Assembly (NCBI GenBank): GCA_900104495.1
Contig: FMXS01000004.1
Coordinates: 248,001 to 312,000 of the forward strand
Length of the DNA stretch: 64,000 nucleotides
Source of the DNA: Ruminococcaceae bacterium FB2012
GTDB lineage: Bacteria; Bacillota; Clostridia; Oscillospirales; Ruminococcaceae
Reading direction: 5' to 3'
Made by a program: the position numbers and the translations under genes. Below, piece after piece: positions 51,176 through 60,166 of the stretch (position 1 is its first letter; each line of letters starts with the position of its first letter). The notes under the pieces were generated by a model. That model searched no databases. It was not told the origin of the DNA and was given only the letters and a program-made list of their open reading frames with translations.

Positions 51176-54100
51176 ATGCCTACTAATTTTAATGAAGATA
51201 ATACCATTGAGCAGATGATTATTTCCACCTTAAAAAACAATGGATGGAAATACGTACCCGCAGAGGAACTCCCTCGCATGTATTCAGATGTGCTTGTTGA
51301 GCCTATGGTGAAAGAAGCACTCATAAGATTAAACCCCGAAATTGCTGAAGACCCATCTCGTGCCGACGAAGTTATCTATAAGTTGAGGACTGTCATTCTG
51401 TCTGTTCAGCCTCACAACCTCGTAACTCAGAATGAGGTTTTCAAAAAGATGATTTTCGAGGAAAACTCCTATCCATTTGGTAAAGACGGTCGTATGATTC
51501 CTATTCGTTTCTTTGGTACGATGCGCAAAGAGGACCTTGCCTTAAACGAATATGTCATCACGAATCAGTGGGTGTACCCACAGGCCGAAGGTGGAAAGAG
51601 ACTCGACATAGTCCTTCTCATCAACGGGTTCCCGATTGCAATTGGCGAACTCAAAACCCCTGTCCGCAGTGCAATCACATGGCTTGATGCAGCCGGAGAT
51701 ATTGCCGCTTATGAAAAGAGTATCCCCGCTATGTTCGTAACGAATGTGTTCAACTTTGCTACTGAAGGAAAATGCTATCGCTACGGCTCAATTAATATGC
51801 CTATCAATATGTGGGGACCTTGGCATACGGCAACGCATAAGGCCGAAGGTGGTCTTGCAGATGTGAAGATTAGCGTCGAGGATATGATTACGCCAGATAA
51901 GGTTATGGATATCTTTCAGTTCTTCACAATGTTTGCGACAGATAAGAAGTATCGCAAATACAAGATTATATGCCGTTATCAGCAATTTGAAGGAGCGAAC
52001 ATGATCGTAGATCGTGTTGTTGCCGGATACCCTAAAAAAGGTCTTATCTGGCACTTCCAAGGCTCTGGCAAATCCCTACTGATGGTCTTTGCCGCGCAAA
52101 AGCTGCGTATGATTCCAGAACTCAAGAATCCAACTGTTGTGATCGTAGATGACCGCATTGATCTTGAAACACAGATTACAGCAACCTTTAACGCTTCTGA
52201 TATACCCAACTTGACAAGCGCTTCGACCAAAGAAGAACTGCTTTCATTCTTCCGTGGCGATATGCGAAAAATCCTTATTACTACAATTTTCAAGTTCGGC
52301 GAAGTTAGCGGCGAGCTGAATGCACGCGATAACATCATTGTTATGGTCGATGAGGCACACAGAACTCAGGAAGGTGATCTCGGTGAAAAGATGCGCATAG
52401 CCCTTCCTAATGCGTTCTTTTTTGGCCTGACCGGTACTCCTATTAACCGTGTCGATAAAAACACCTTCGCCACTTTCGGTGCAGAGGAAGATAGAACAGG
52501 TTATATGAGCCGTTACTCATTCTCGGATTCTATTCGTGATGGCGCTACACTTCCGCTTCACTTTGAGCCCGTGCCAGTTGAACTCCATGTAGACAAGGAT
52601 AAACTTGACCGCGAATTTGACGCTATGACCGAAGAAGCAGGCCTGTCAAAAGAAGAAAAGAACGAACTCTCTCGCCGTGTCAATATGAAGGCTATCATGT
52701 ATAACCCTGCCCGAATTCGCAAGGTTTGTGAACACATAGCAAAGCACTTCAAGGAAAAAATCGAACCTAACGGATATAAGGGACAGGTTGTTGTTTATGA
52801 CCGTGAATGCTGTCTCATGTATAAAGAAGTTCTCGACGAGCTTCTTGGTGAAGAAGCAACCACCATCGTCATGGACACAAACAATGACAAGGAAGACCGT
52901 TATAAAAAATATCGTCGTGATCGTGATCAGGAAGGAAAAGTTCTTGACTATTTCCGTGATCCGCACAGCCCGCTCAAGCTGGTTATCGTTACGGCCAAAT
53001 TGCTGACTGGATTTGATGCTCCTATTCTTCAGGCTATGTATCTGGATAAGCCTATGAAGGACCACACTCTTCTTCAGGCAATCTGCCGCACAAACAGAAC
53101 TTATGACCAAGGCAAGACACACGGTCTGATTGTTGACTATATCGGAATATTTGACGATGTTGCAAAGGCGTTGGACTTTGACGAAAACAGCATGCGCCGT
53201 ATCATCACAAATATTGAGGAAATCAAAAAGCAACTTCCTGCCCTTCTGAAAAAGTGTCTGAGCTATTTCATGGGAGTTGACAGAACAGTTGAAGGCTGGG
53301 AAGGCTTAATGGCTGCGCAGGATTGCCTGCCCACTAACAAAGAGAAAGATGCCTTTGCAGCCGACTATCGTGTTCTTAACCGCGCATGGGATGCGCTTTC
53401 TCCTGACAGTTTCCTGAATCCGTATAAAGTCGATTATCAGTGGCTTTCCCGCGTGTATGAATCAGTTAAGCCTACCGATGGCCGCGGCGGATTAATCTGG
53501 GCCTCTCTGGGAGCAAAGACAATTGAACTTGTTCATCAAAATGTATTGGTCGGTGAAGCCGATGAAGACATGGACATTCTCTCTATGGATGCAGATCTGA
53601 TTGACGAATTCTTAGAGAAACAGAAGGATTTGAAGAAGGCCACAAAAAAAGTTGAAATCAACCTCGTCGCAAAAATCCTCAAGCATACCAATGATCCGAA
53701 GTTTGTGAGACTTGGCGAGAAGCTTGAAGCTCTTCGTGAAAAGCATGAGCAAGGCCTCATTACCAGCATCGAGTTTTTGAAACTCCTTCTTGAACTTGCC
53801 AAGGAAGCTGCGCAGGCCGAAAAGGAAGTTGTTCCAGAGCAGGAAATCGACAAAGGTATTGCTGCACTTACCGAGCTCTTCAACGGAATCAAAAACAAGA
53901 GCACCCCGGTTATTGTAGAGCGCATCGTCGCAGACATTGACAGCATCGTTAAAATCGTTCGCTTCGATGGATGGCAAAACACGACTGCTGGTAAGCAAGA
54001 AGTAAAGAAAGCCTTACGCAGTGTAGTTTGGATCAAGTATAAAATCAAAGATAAGGAAGTCTTTGATAAGGCCTATAACTACATTGAGCAGTATTATTAA
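51176..54100 (+). CDS. hsdR: type I restriction enzyme R subunit
   Basis: 974 residues from ATG 51176 (GGAGG upstream of it; the ATG at 51161 precedes the ribosome-binding site). N-terminal PD-(D/E)xK nuclease: RLDIVLLINGFPIAIGELKT (about 144-163). SF2 translocase: Walker A WHFQGSGKSLLMVFAAQKL (about 293-311), DEAH-type MVDEAHRTQEG, FFGLTGTPI, and LLQAICRTNRTYDQGKTHG (motif VI). C-terminal helical region (about 830-960). It cuts DNA after ATP-driven translocation. All motifs look intact, so restriction should be active. Confidence 0.94.
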   Translation: MPTNFNEDNTIEQMIISTLKNNGWKYVPAEELPRMYSDVLVEPMVKEALIRLNPEIAEDPSRADEVIYKLRTVILSVQPHNLVTQNEVFKKMIFEENSYPFGKDGRMIPIRFFGTMRKEDLALNEYVITNQWVYPQAEGGKRLDIVLLINGFPIAIGELKTPVRSAITWLDAAGDIAAYEKSIPAMFVTNVFNFATEGKCYRYGSINMPINMWGPWHTATHKAEGGLADVKISVEDMITPDKVMDIFQFFTMFATDKKYRKYKIICRYQQFEGANMIVDRVVAGYPKKGLIWHFQGSGKSLLMVFAAQKLRMIPELKNPTVVIVDDRIDLETQITATFNASDIPNLTSASTKEELLSFFRGDMRKILITTIFKFGEVSGELNARDNIIVMVDEAHRTQEGDLGEKMRIALPNAFFFGLTGTPINRVDKNTFATFGAEEDRTGYMSRYSFSDSIRDGATLPLHFEPVPVELHVDKDKLDREFDAMTEEAGLSKEEKNELSRRVNMKAIMYNPARIRKVCEHIAKHFKEKIEPNGYKGQVVVYDRECCLMYKEVLDELLGEEATTIVMDTNNDKEDRYKKYRRDRDQEGKVLDYFRDPHSPLKLVIVTAKLLTGFDAPILQAMYLDKPMKDHTLLQAICRTNRTYDQGKTHGLIVDYIGIFDDVAKALDFDENSMRRIITNIEEIKKQLPALLKKCLSYFMGVDRTVEGWEGLMAAQDCLPTNKEKDAFAADYRVLNRAWDALSPDSFLNPYKVDYQWLSRVYESVKPTDGRGGLIWASLGAKTIELVHQNVLVGEADEDMDILSMDADLIDEFLEKQKDLKKATKKVEINLVAKILKHTNDPKFVRLGEKLEALREKHEQGLITSIEFLKLLLELAKEAAQAEKEVVPEQEIDKGIAALTELFNGIKNKSTPVIVERIVADIDSIVKIVRFDGWQNTTAGKQEVKKALRSVVWIKYKIKDKEVFDKAYNYIEQYY

Positions 54101-54125
54101 TTCTTTGGAGAGCGAGGTATTTGAG

Positions 54126-56543
54126 ATGATTGGAGCAATTATTGGCGATATCGTCGGATCGCGCTTTGAGTGGAATAACCACAGGTCAAAGGATTTCGAT
54201 CTGCTTACCCACAAATGTTTTTTTACCGATGATTCTGTAATGTCGCTGGCTGTTTGCGATGCCCTCATGCGTAGCCAGTCTGATTACAGGGATTTAAAAA
54301 TTCAGGCCGTTCACTCTATGCAAAAGGTTGGACGCCCGTATCCACATTGTGGATATGGGGGCTCATTTAATCGATGGATGTATTCAGACAACCCACAGCC
54401 TTATAACAGTTATGGAAACGGTGCTGCAATGAGAGTGAGTGGCTGTGGGTACGCTGGTCAAACGATTGATGAGGTTAAACTGCTTTCAAAGGCTGTTACT
54501 GAGGTTACTCATAATCATCCCGAAGGCTTGAAAGGCGCAGAAGCAATTGCTGTGGCTGTCTTTCTCGCTCGAACAGGTAAAAGCCTTATTGAAATTCAGG
54601 ATTATATTATCAAGAACTACTATCCTCTCAGATTCACCCTTGACAGTATCCGCGACTCCTATCGTTTCAATGAAACCTGTCAAGATACCGTTCCGCAGGC
54701 GTTTGAGGCATTTTTTGAGTCAACCGGTTTTGAGGATGCCATAAGGAACGCAATCTCTATAGGTGGTGACAGCGACACGCTTGCCGCCATCACTGGCTCT
54801 ATTGCAGAAGCATATTATGGGGTTCCGACAAACATAAGGAAACATGCCCTTACCTTTTTGGATGAAAGGCTGCTGAAAATACTGCTGGAATTTGAAAACA
54901 TATATCCGGCAAAAATCGAAAAAACAAACGATACCGGAAGCGTAGGCATAACGCCATCTACTGGTAAAAAAGTAAAAACAGGAGGTCGTGCAGAAATGAT
55001 AGAGTCAGCTATGAATGTTGCGGATTTAGAACTTGACGCCAGCACAGCCCACCCTGAAGAGACAACAAGTCAGAAGCTCTTCTCTCATCTGTTTGAGGCT
55101 TGTAATATTCTACGCGGCCCGATCAATCAGGATGAATATAAGAGCTATGTAACACCGATCCTATTCTTCAAGCGTCTTTCAGATGTCTATGATGAAGAAA
55201 TTCAAGTTGCTCTTGAAGAATCAGGTGGTGACGAGGAATATGCGAGCTTCGCAGAAAACCATCGATTTGTTATCCCGGATGGATGTCACTGGCAGGATGT
55301 TCGTGAAGCAAGTGAAAATGTCGGAGTGGCTATCGTCAATGCCATGAACGGTATCGAACGGGCCAATCCGGATACCCTTAGTGGAGTGTTCAGCAGCTTC
55401 GATGATGCAAACTGGACAGACAAAACAAAACTTTCCGACGAGAGGCTTAAAGACCTGATTGAGCATATGTCTAAGCTCAAGGTCGGCAACAACAACTATT
55501 CTGCCGATGTCATGGGTGACAGCTATGAATTCTTAATCAAAAAATTCGCAGACCTCTCAAAGAAAAATGCAGGCGAGTTCTACACCCCTCGTTCTATTGT
55601 CAAGCTACTCATTATGCTGTTGGCTCCAAAAGCTGGCGAGTCTGTATATGACCCAGCCGCAGGAACTGGAGGTATGCTTATTGAGGCCATCCGCTTCATG
55701 CATGGCGATAAACTCACCTACGGCAGAATTTATGGACAGGAGAAAAACCTTGCAACTTCTGCTATTGCTCGAATGAACTTGTTCTTACATGGCGCTAAAG
55801 ATTTCAAGGTAACTCAGGGCGATACACTTCGCTCACCAAATTATCTGGAGCGCGGCTCCCTTCAAACCTTTGATTGTGTCGTTGCCAATCCTCCGTTCTC
55901 ACTAAAGAACTGGGGCGCTGAACAATTCAGCAGCGACATCTATGGTCGTAATATCTGGGGCTGTCCGACCGATTCAAACGGTGACTTTGCATGGCTTCAG
56001 CATATGGTCAAGTCCATGAACCCGAAAACCGGACGCTGTGCCGTTGTTCTTCCTCAAGGAGTCCTTTTCAGGAGCGGTAAAGAAGGCGAAATCAGAAAAC
56101 AGCTCGTTGAGTCCGACAAGTTAGAAGCCATCATAACAATGGCCAGTGGTGTTTTCTACTCAACCGGAGTTTCTGCTTGCATCCTGTTCTTAAATAACAA
56201 CAAGGCAGTTCTCCACAGAGGTCGCATTTGCATGATCGATGGGTCTGAAATTTATACCCCACAAAGAGCCCAGAATATCATGACTGAAAAAGATATCCAG
56301 ACCATATTTGACTATTACACAGCTTACGAGGATGTGCTGGAAAGAGTTAAGGTCGTTACGATTACCGATATAAGAGAAAAAGACTATTCTCTTGCAATCA
56401 ATAATTACATTGAAAAGAAGGAACAGGAAACGGTTCCTCCGGAAGAAATCCGCAGACAATACTTCGAGGCTTATGATGAGATGATTGAGGCCGAAACACG
56501 AATGAGAGATCTGCTGCTGAAAGGAGGCTATGTAAGTGAGTAA
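54126..56543 (+). CDS. ADP-ribosylglycohydrolase-HsdM fusion protein
   Basis: 805 residues from ATG 54126 (GAGG 8 bases upstream). Residues 1-265 are a complete DraG/ARH-type ADP-ribosylglycohydrolase: GAIIGDIVGSRFEW (with the catalytic Glu), CFFTDDSVMSLAVCDALM (TDD metal site), YGNGAAMRVS, and AISIGGDSDTLAAITGSIAE (GGDxDT). After a Gly/Thr/Lys linker (about 270-290) comes full HsdM: KNAGEFYTPRSIVKLLIMLL, VYDPAAGTGGMLIEAIRFM (SAM motif I) and CVVANPPFSLKNWG (motif IV), all intact. No stop or frameshift separates the halves. It would hydrolyse ADP-ribose from a target and methylate adenine with HsdS. The hsdM part has its own ribosome-binding site (see separate entry). Confidence 0.9.
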   Translation: MIGAIIGDIVGSRFEWNNHRSKDFDLLTHKCFFTDDSVMSLAVCDALMRSQSDYRDLKIQAVHSMQKVGRPYPHCGYGGSFNRWMYSDNPQPYNSYGNGAAMRVSGCGYAGQTIDEVKLLSKAVTEVTHNHPEGLKGAEAIAVAVFLARTGKSLIEIQDYIIKNYYPLRFTLDSIRDSYRFNETCQDTVPQAFEAFFESTGFEDAIRNAISIGGDSDTLAAITGSIAEAYYGVPTNIRKHALTFLDERLLKILLEFENIYPAKIEKTNDTGSVGITPSTGKKVKTGGRAEMIESAMNVADLELDASTAHPEETTSQKLFSHLFEACNILRGPINQDEYKSYVTPILFFKRLSDVYDEEIQVALEESGGDEEYASFAENHRFVIPDGCHWQDVREASENVGVAIVNAMNGIERANPDTLSGVFSSFDDANWTDKTKLSDERLKDLIEHMSKLKVGNNNYSADVMGDSYEFLIKKFADLSKKNAGEFYTPRSIVKLLIMLLAPKAGESVYDPAAGTGGMLIEAIRFMHGDKLTYGRIYGQEKNLATSAIARMNLFLHGAKDFKVTQGDTLRSPNYLERGSLQTFDCVVANPPFSLKNWGAEQFSSDIYGRNIWGCPTDSNGDFAWLQHMVKSMNPKTGRCAVVLPQGVLFRSGKEGEIRKQLVESDKLEAIITMASGVFYSTGVSACILFLNNNKAVLHRGRICMIDGSEIYTPQRAQNIMTEKDIQTIFDYYTAYEDVLERVKVVTITDIREKDYSLAINNYIEKKEQETVPPEEIRRQYFEAYDEMIEAETRMRDLLLKGGYVSE
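54980..54998 (+). promoter_or_regulatory. internal ribosome-binding site and ATG for free HsdM
   Basis: AGGAGG (54980-54985) and ATG (54996-54998), in frame with the fusion (Met291). Translation from here would give a 515-residue HsdM of normal size, in addition to the fusion. Confidence 0.65.
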
Positions 56544-58035
56544 GAGAATAACCATTGAGGAACTGCAATCGTATCTATGGAACTCTGCGGTTCTGCTCAG
56601 AACAAACATTGATGCTGGTGCCTATAAGCAGTACATCTTTCCTCTGCTATTTTTTAAACGTATATGTGATGTTTATGACGAAGAGACCGCTGCTGCTGTT
56701 GCGGAATACGGCGATGATGCAACAGAATTCGATGAAGATGAGATCCATACCTTCTTTGTTCCTAAGGGCTATCACTGGAATGATGTCCGCGCCGTATCCG
56801 AGAATGTCGGTGTAGCTATCGTCGAGGCTTTCAGGAAGGTAGAAAATGCAAATTCAGATAAGTTACAGGGCATCTTCGGTGACGGAGCTTGGACTAATAA
56901 AAACCGTCTTCCGGACAGACTTCTGAAAGACCTGCTGGAGCATTTCAGCACAAAAACGCTATCTATTGCTAACTGTCCAGAAGATGAGCTCGGTCAGGGC
57001 TATGAGTATCTGATCAAAAAATTTGCAGATGATAGCGGCCACACAGCGCAAGAATTCTATACCAACCGTACCGTTGTTCATCTGATGACCGAAATGTTAA
57101 AGCCGGAATCAGGCGAGTCTATTTACGATCCGACCTGTGGAAGTGCCGGGATGCTCATCTCTGCCATAGCATACTTAAAAGCGCAGGGCAAAGAATGGAG
57201 AAATGTATCGGTTTATGGTCAGGAAATCAATGCTCTGACATCAGCCATCGGAAAGATGAACCTTTTCTTGCACGGTGTGAAAGATTTCAGTATTGTCAAC
57301 GGGGACACACTCGCTTCTCCCGCGTTTATCGAACACGGAAGGTTACAGCAGTTTGATCTCGTTCTGGCCAATCCCCCGTACTCTATTAGTCAGTGGGATC
57401 GTGCCGCTTTTGAGAGCGACAAATACGGTCGTAACTTCTTAGGTGTTCCTCCGCAAGGCCGTGCCGACTATGCTTTTCTGCAGCACATTATTGCAAGCCT
57501 AAAAGAAGATACTGGTCGGTGTGCTATCCTGTTCCCGCACGGAGTTCTTTTCCGCAACGAGGAAAGCGCAATGCGTGAGCGACTGGTTCGCAGCGACAGA
57601 GTGGAATGTGTTATAGGCCTTGGACCGAACTTGTTCTATAACTCTCCAATGGAAGCCTGCATCATGATCTGTCGCATGACCAAAAAACCGGAGCGGCGTG
57701 GGCAGGTGCTCTTCATCAACGCCATTAACGAGGTAGAACGCAAGAATGCACAAAGTTATCTTGAAGATAAGCATATTCAGCGCATTGCCACCGCATACAA
57801 GAATTATTGTAATGACAGCGACTTTGCAAGGATTGCTACCATTCAGGATATCGCAGACAACAACTACTCGCTGAGCATTCCGCTCTATGTAAAGCCGGAA
57901 GTCAGCGAAGATGAAATTGACACTCGCACAGTTCAGGAACACTATGACAGCTGGATGGCATCATCAGAAATGATGAAACTGAGTTACCAGAGATTGAACG
58001 AAATGCTGGGAAAGGAGGCCGGAGACAATGAGTAA
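56536..58035 (+). CDS. hsdM: second type I methyltransferase subunit HsdM2
   Basis: 499 residues from GTG 56536, with AAGGAGG 8 bases upstream; overlaps the fusion gene by 8 bp (GTGAGTAA). HsdM N-terminal bundle (about 1-140; LLFFKRICDVYDEE), then YDPTCGSAGMLISAIAYL (motif I, with Ala in place of the usual second Gly) and LVLANPPYSISQWD (motif IV), and a C-terminal NNYSLSIPLYV block. Clearly a paralogue of the HsdM part of the fusion rather than a duplicate. Both methyltransferases look active, so an M1-M2-S complex is possible. Confidence 0.93.
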   Translation: MSKRITIEELQSYLWNSAVLLRTNIDAGAYKQYIFPLLFFKRICDVYDEETAAAVAEYGDDATEFDEDEIHTFFVPKGYHWNDVRAVSENVGVAIVEAFRKVENANSDKLQGIFGDGAWTNKNRLPDRLLKDLLEHFSTKTLSIANCPEDELGQGYEYLIKKFADDSGHTAQEFYTNRTVVHLMTEMLKPESGESIYDPTCGSAGMLISAIAYLKAQGKEWRNVSVYGQEINALTSAIGKMNLFLHGVKDFSIVNGDTLASPAFIEHGRLQQFDLVLANPPYSISQWDRAAFESDKYGRNFLGVPPQGRADYAFLQHIIASLKEDTGRCAILFPHGVLFRNEESAMRERLVRSDRVECVIGLGPNLFYNSPMEACIMICRMTKKPERRGQVLFINAINEVERKNAQSYLEDKHIQRIATAYKNYCNDSDFARIATIQDIADNNYSLSIPLYVKPEVSEDEIDTRTVQEHYDSWMASSEMMKLSYQRLNEMLGKEAGDNE

Positions 58036-59107
58036 AGTTAAATTAGGCGATGTTGCTATCGAACACAAGGAAACTTGCAAAGGCAGCAAAGATGGATTCC
58101 CCATCGTCGGCCTTGAGCATCTTGTTCCAGAGGAAGTGACTCTCACAGCATGGGACGAAGGCAATGACAACACTTTTACAAAGATGTTCCGAAAAGGCAA
58201 TGTTCTATTCGGTCGACGCAGGGCCTATCTCAAAAAGGCAGCTGTTGCACCGTTTGATGGCATTTGCTCAGGTGACATCACGGTTATTGAAGCTATCCCG
58301 GATCGCATTCTCCCTGAGCTTCTTCCGTTTATCATTCAGAATGACGACCTGTTTGACTTTGCAGTTGGCAAGTCTGCCGGGTCTCTCTCTCCTCGCGTAA
58401 AGTGGGAGCTTCTGAAAAACTATGAGTTTGAACTGCCTGATCTGGAGACGCAACGAAAATTGGCCGAAGTCCTCTGGTCCATAAACGATACTATGGAGGC
58501 TTATAAAAAGCTAATCTCTGCTACCGATGAGCTCGTTAAGTCTCAATTTATCGTTATGTTCGGAGAGCCAAAGAACAGCCCGGATGCAGTGAGCTTCGAG
58601 ACTGCCTTTACGATCAGAGATGATCTTCGAAAACCAATCAATGATGCTGTTCGCTCTGAAATGCATACTGGCCAGCTATATCCCTATTACGGCGCAAACG
58701 GTCAGGTAGACAGTATCAATGATTACCTTATGGACTGCGATGCGATATGCCTTGCCGAAGATTGCGGTGCTTACGGTGCCGGAGAGCATACATCTTACAT
58801 TGTTTCAGGAAAATGCTGGGTAAATAACCATGCTCATGTCCTGATCCCGAAAGAATGCTGCGACATCGAGTTTGCAAATGTCTACTTCCGGATTCTTGAC
58901 ATGACTGAGTATGTGACTGGAACAACACGGCTCAAGCTCACTCAAGCAAAGATGAAAACGCTGCCTATGATCCTGCCCTCTTTGGAGCTTCAACGAGAGT
59001 TTGCGACCTTTGTCCGCCAGACCGATAAATCAAAATTTGAACTGGAACAGGCGCTCTCTGAGCTGACCGCAACTTACAAACGCATCATAACAGAGAACCT
59101 TGGCTAA
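58028..59107 (+). CDS. hsdS: type I specificity subunit HsdS1
   Basis: 359 residues: TRD1 (about 1-130), central conserved helix LPDLETQRKLAEVLWSINDT to VKSQF (about 137-175), TRD2 (about 178-325) and distal conserved helix FVRQTDKSKFELEQALSELT (about 328-350). The two-TRD layout recognises a bipartite target. ATG 58028 overlaps hsdM2 as ATGAGTAA, the same arrangement as hsdM1/hsdM2. Its central 128 bp is repeated in HsdS2. Confidence 0.93.
   Translation: MSKVKLGDVAIEHKETCKGSKDGFPIVGLEHLVPEEVTLTAWDEGNDNTFTKMFRKGNVLFGRRRAYLKKAAVAPFDGICSGDITVIEAIPDRILPELLPFIIQNDDLFDFAVGKSAGSLSPRVKWELLKNYEFELPDLETQRKLAEVLWSINDTMEAYKKLISATDELVKSQFIVMFGEPKNSPDAVSFETAFTIRDDLRKPINDAVRSEMHTGQLYPYYGANGQVDSINDYLMDCDAICLAEDCGAYGAGEHTSYIVSGKCWVNNHAHVLIPKECCDIEFANVYFRILDMTEYVTGTTRLKLTQAKMKTLPMILPSLELQREFATFVRQTDKSKFELEQALSELTATYKRIITENLG
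58424..58551 (+). repeat. 128-bp direct repeat, copy A (in hsdS1)
   Basis: Identical to 61280-61407 except one base (G58447 versus T61303). Encodes the central conserved helix of HsdS. Confidence 0.97.
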
Positions 59108-59181
59108 AAATATGGTCATGAAGTTTCCTCCGGCTCGTGAGGATACCGGAAACGGAGGAAGACGAAAAGGAGGAAACTATA

Positions 59182-60156
59182 ATGATCAATCAAATTATCA
59201 CAAACATCCAGAATGACCTTCTCGGCATTTTGGACGAAAACCAAATGAAGCTGCTTTCAGAGGCACTTGCCAAGCATCTGCTACCGTTGGATGCATCGCC
59301 TGAAAGCAAACCAGATAAGGATGACATGCTTCCAGTATTTATAGCTGCTAAGCGTGTCGAGGGATGTTCAGAAAAATCCCTCCGCTATTACGAATCTACT
59401 ATCCGGAATATGATGGAAAGCATCGGAAAGCCGGAATGTCAGATAACAACCGAGGACCTTCGCTCATACCTTGATACATACCAGCGTCGAGGGACCGTGA
59501 GTAAAGTCACCCTCGATAATGTGAGACGCATTCTCTCCTCATTTTTTGCGTGGCTCGAAGACGAAGACTATATTGTCAAGAGCCCTGTAAGGAGAATCCA
59601 TAAGGTCAAAACTGGTAAAACGGTCAAAGAAACCTACTCGGATGAATCATTGGAGCTGATGCGTGATCACTGCGACAACACACGAGATCTGGCCATGATT
59701 GATCTTCTGGCCTCAACCGGCATCCGAGTCGGTGAGCTCGTAAAGCTGAATCGTAGTGATGTGGACTTTGAAAACAGAGAATGTATTGTATTCGGCAAAG
59801 GAAATAAGCAGCGTAAGGTTTACTTCGATGCCCGAACCAAAATACATCTGCAGCGATATCTTACGGAGCGCACAGACACATGCGAGGCCTTGTTCGTCTC
59901 CCTGCTGAAGCCTTATGGTAGGCTGCAGATCAGCGGTGTCGAAATACGACTCCGCAAAATCGGTCGTGAACTAAACTTTCAGAAGGTTCATCCGCACAAG
60001 TTTCGCCGGACCCTTGCGACAATGGCCATCGACAAGGGTATGCCCATCGAACAGGTGCAGCAGCTCCTTGGACACCAGAGTATAGACACCACCTTGCAGT
60101 ATGCTATGGTGAATCAAGCTAACGTCAAAAACTCTTGCAAGAAGTTTATCGGATAG
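59182..60156 (+). CDS. tyrosine recombinase of the hsdS locus
   Basis: 324 residues from ATG 59182 (AAGGAGG 9 bases upstream; the open frame starts at 59137). SAM-like core-binding domain (about 60-150) and catalytic domain: Arg in LLASTGIRVGELVKLNRS, Lys in FGKGNKQRKVYF, HxxR in VHPHKFRRTLATMAI, His in LLGHQSIDTTLQYAMVN with the nucleophile Tyr in that block. Recombinases of this kind next to hsdS genes drive specificity switching by swapping TRD cassettes. It lies between HsdS1 and HsdS2, inside the segment bounded by the 128-bp repeats. Confidence 0.92.
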   Translation: MINQIITNIQNDLLGILDENQMKLLSEALAKHLLPLDASPESKPDKDDMLPVFIAAKRVEGCSEKSLRYYESTIRNMMESIGKPECQITTEDLRSYLDTYQRRGTVSKVTLDNVRRILSSFFAWLEDEDYIVKSPVRRIHKVKTGKTVKETYSDESLELMRDHCDNTRDLAMIDLLASTGIRVGELVKLNRSDVDFENRECIVFGKGNKQRKVYFDARTKIHLQRYLTERTDTCEALFVSLLKPYGRLQISGVEIRLRKIGRELNFQKVHPHKFRRTLATMAIDKGMPIEQVQQLLGHQSIDTTLQYAMVNQANVKNSCKKFIG

Positions 60157-60166
60157 GGAGAATTAT

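Noticed and set aside
54126..54995. Fusion of ARH to HsdM as a simple frame-calling artefact
   Set aside because: No stop codon or frame change exists between the domains, and the linker is a plausible Gly/Lys/Thr stretch; a sequencing error removing a stop cannot be excluded from one sequence.
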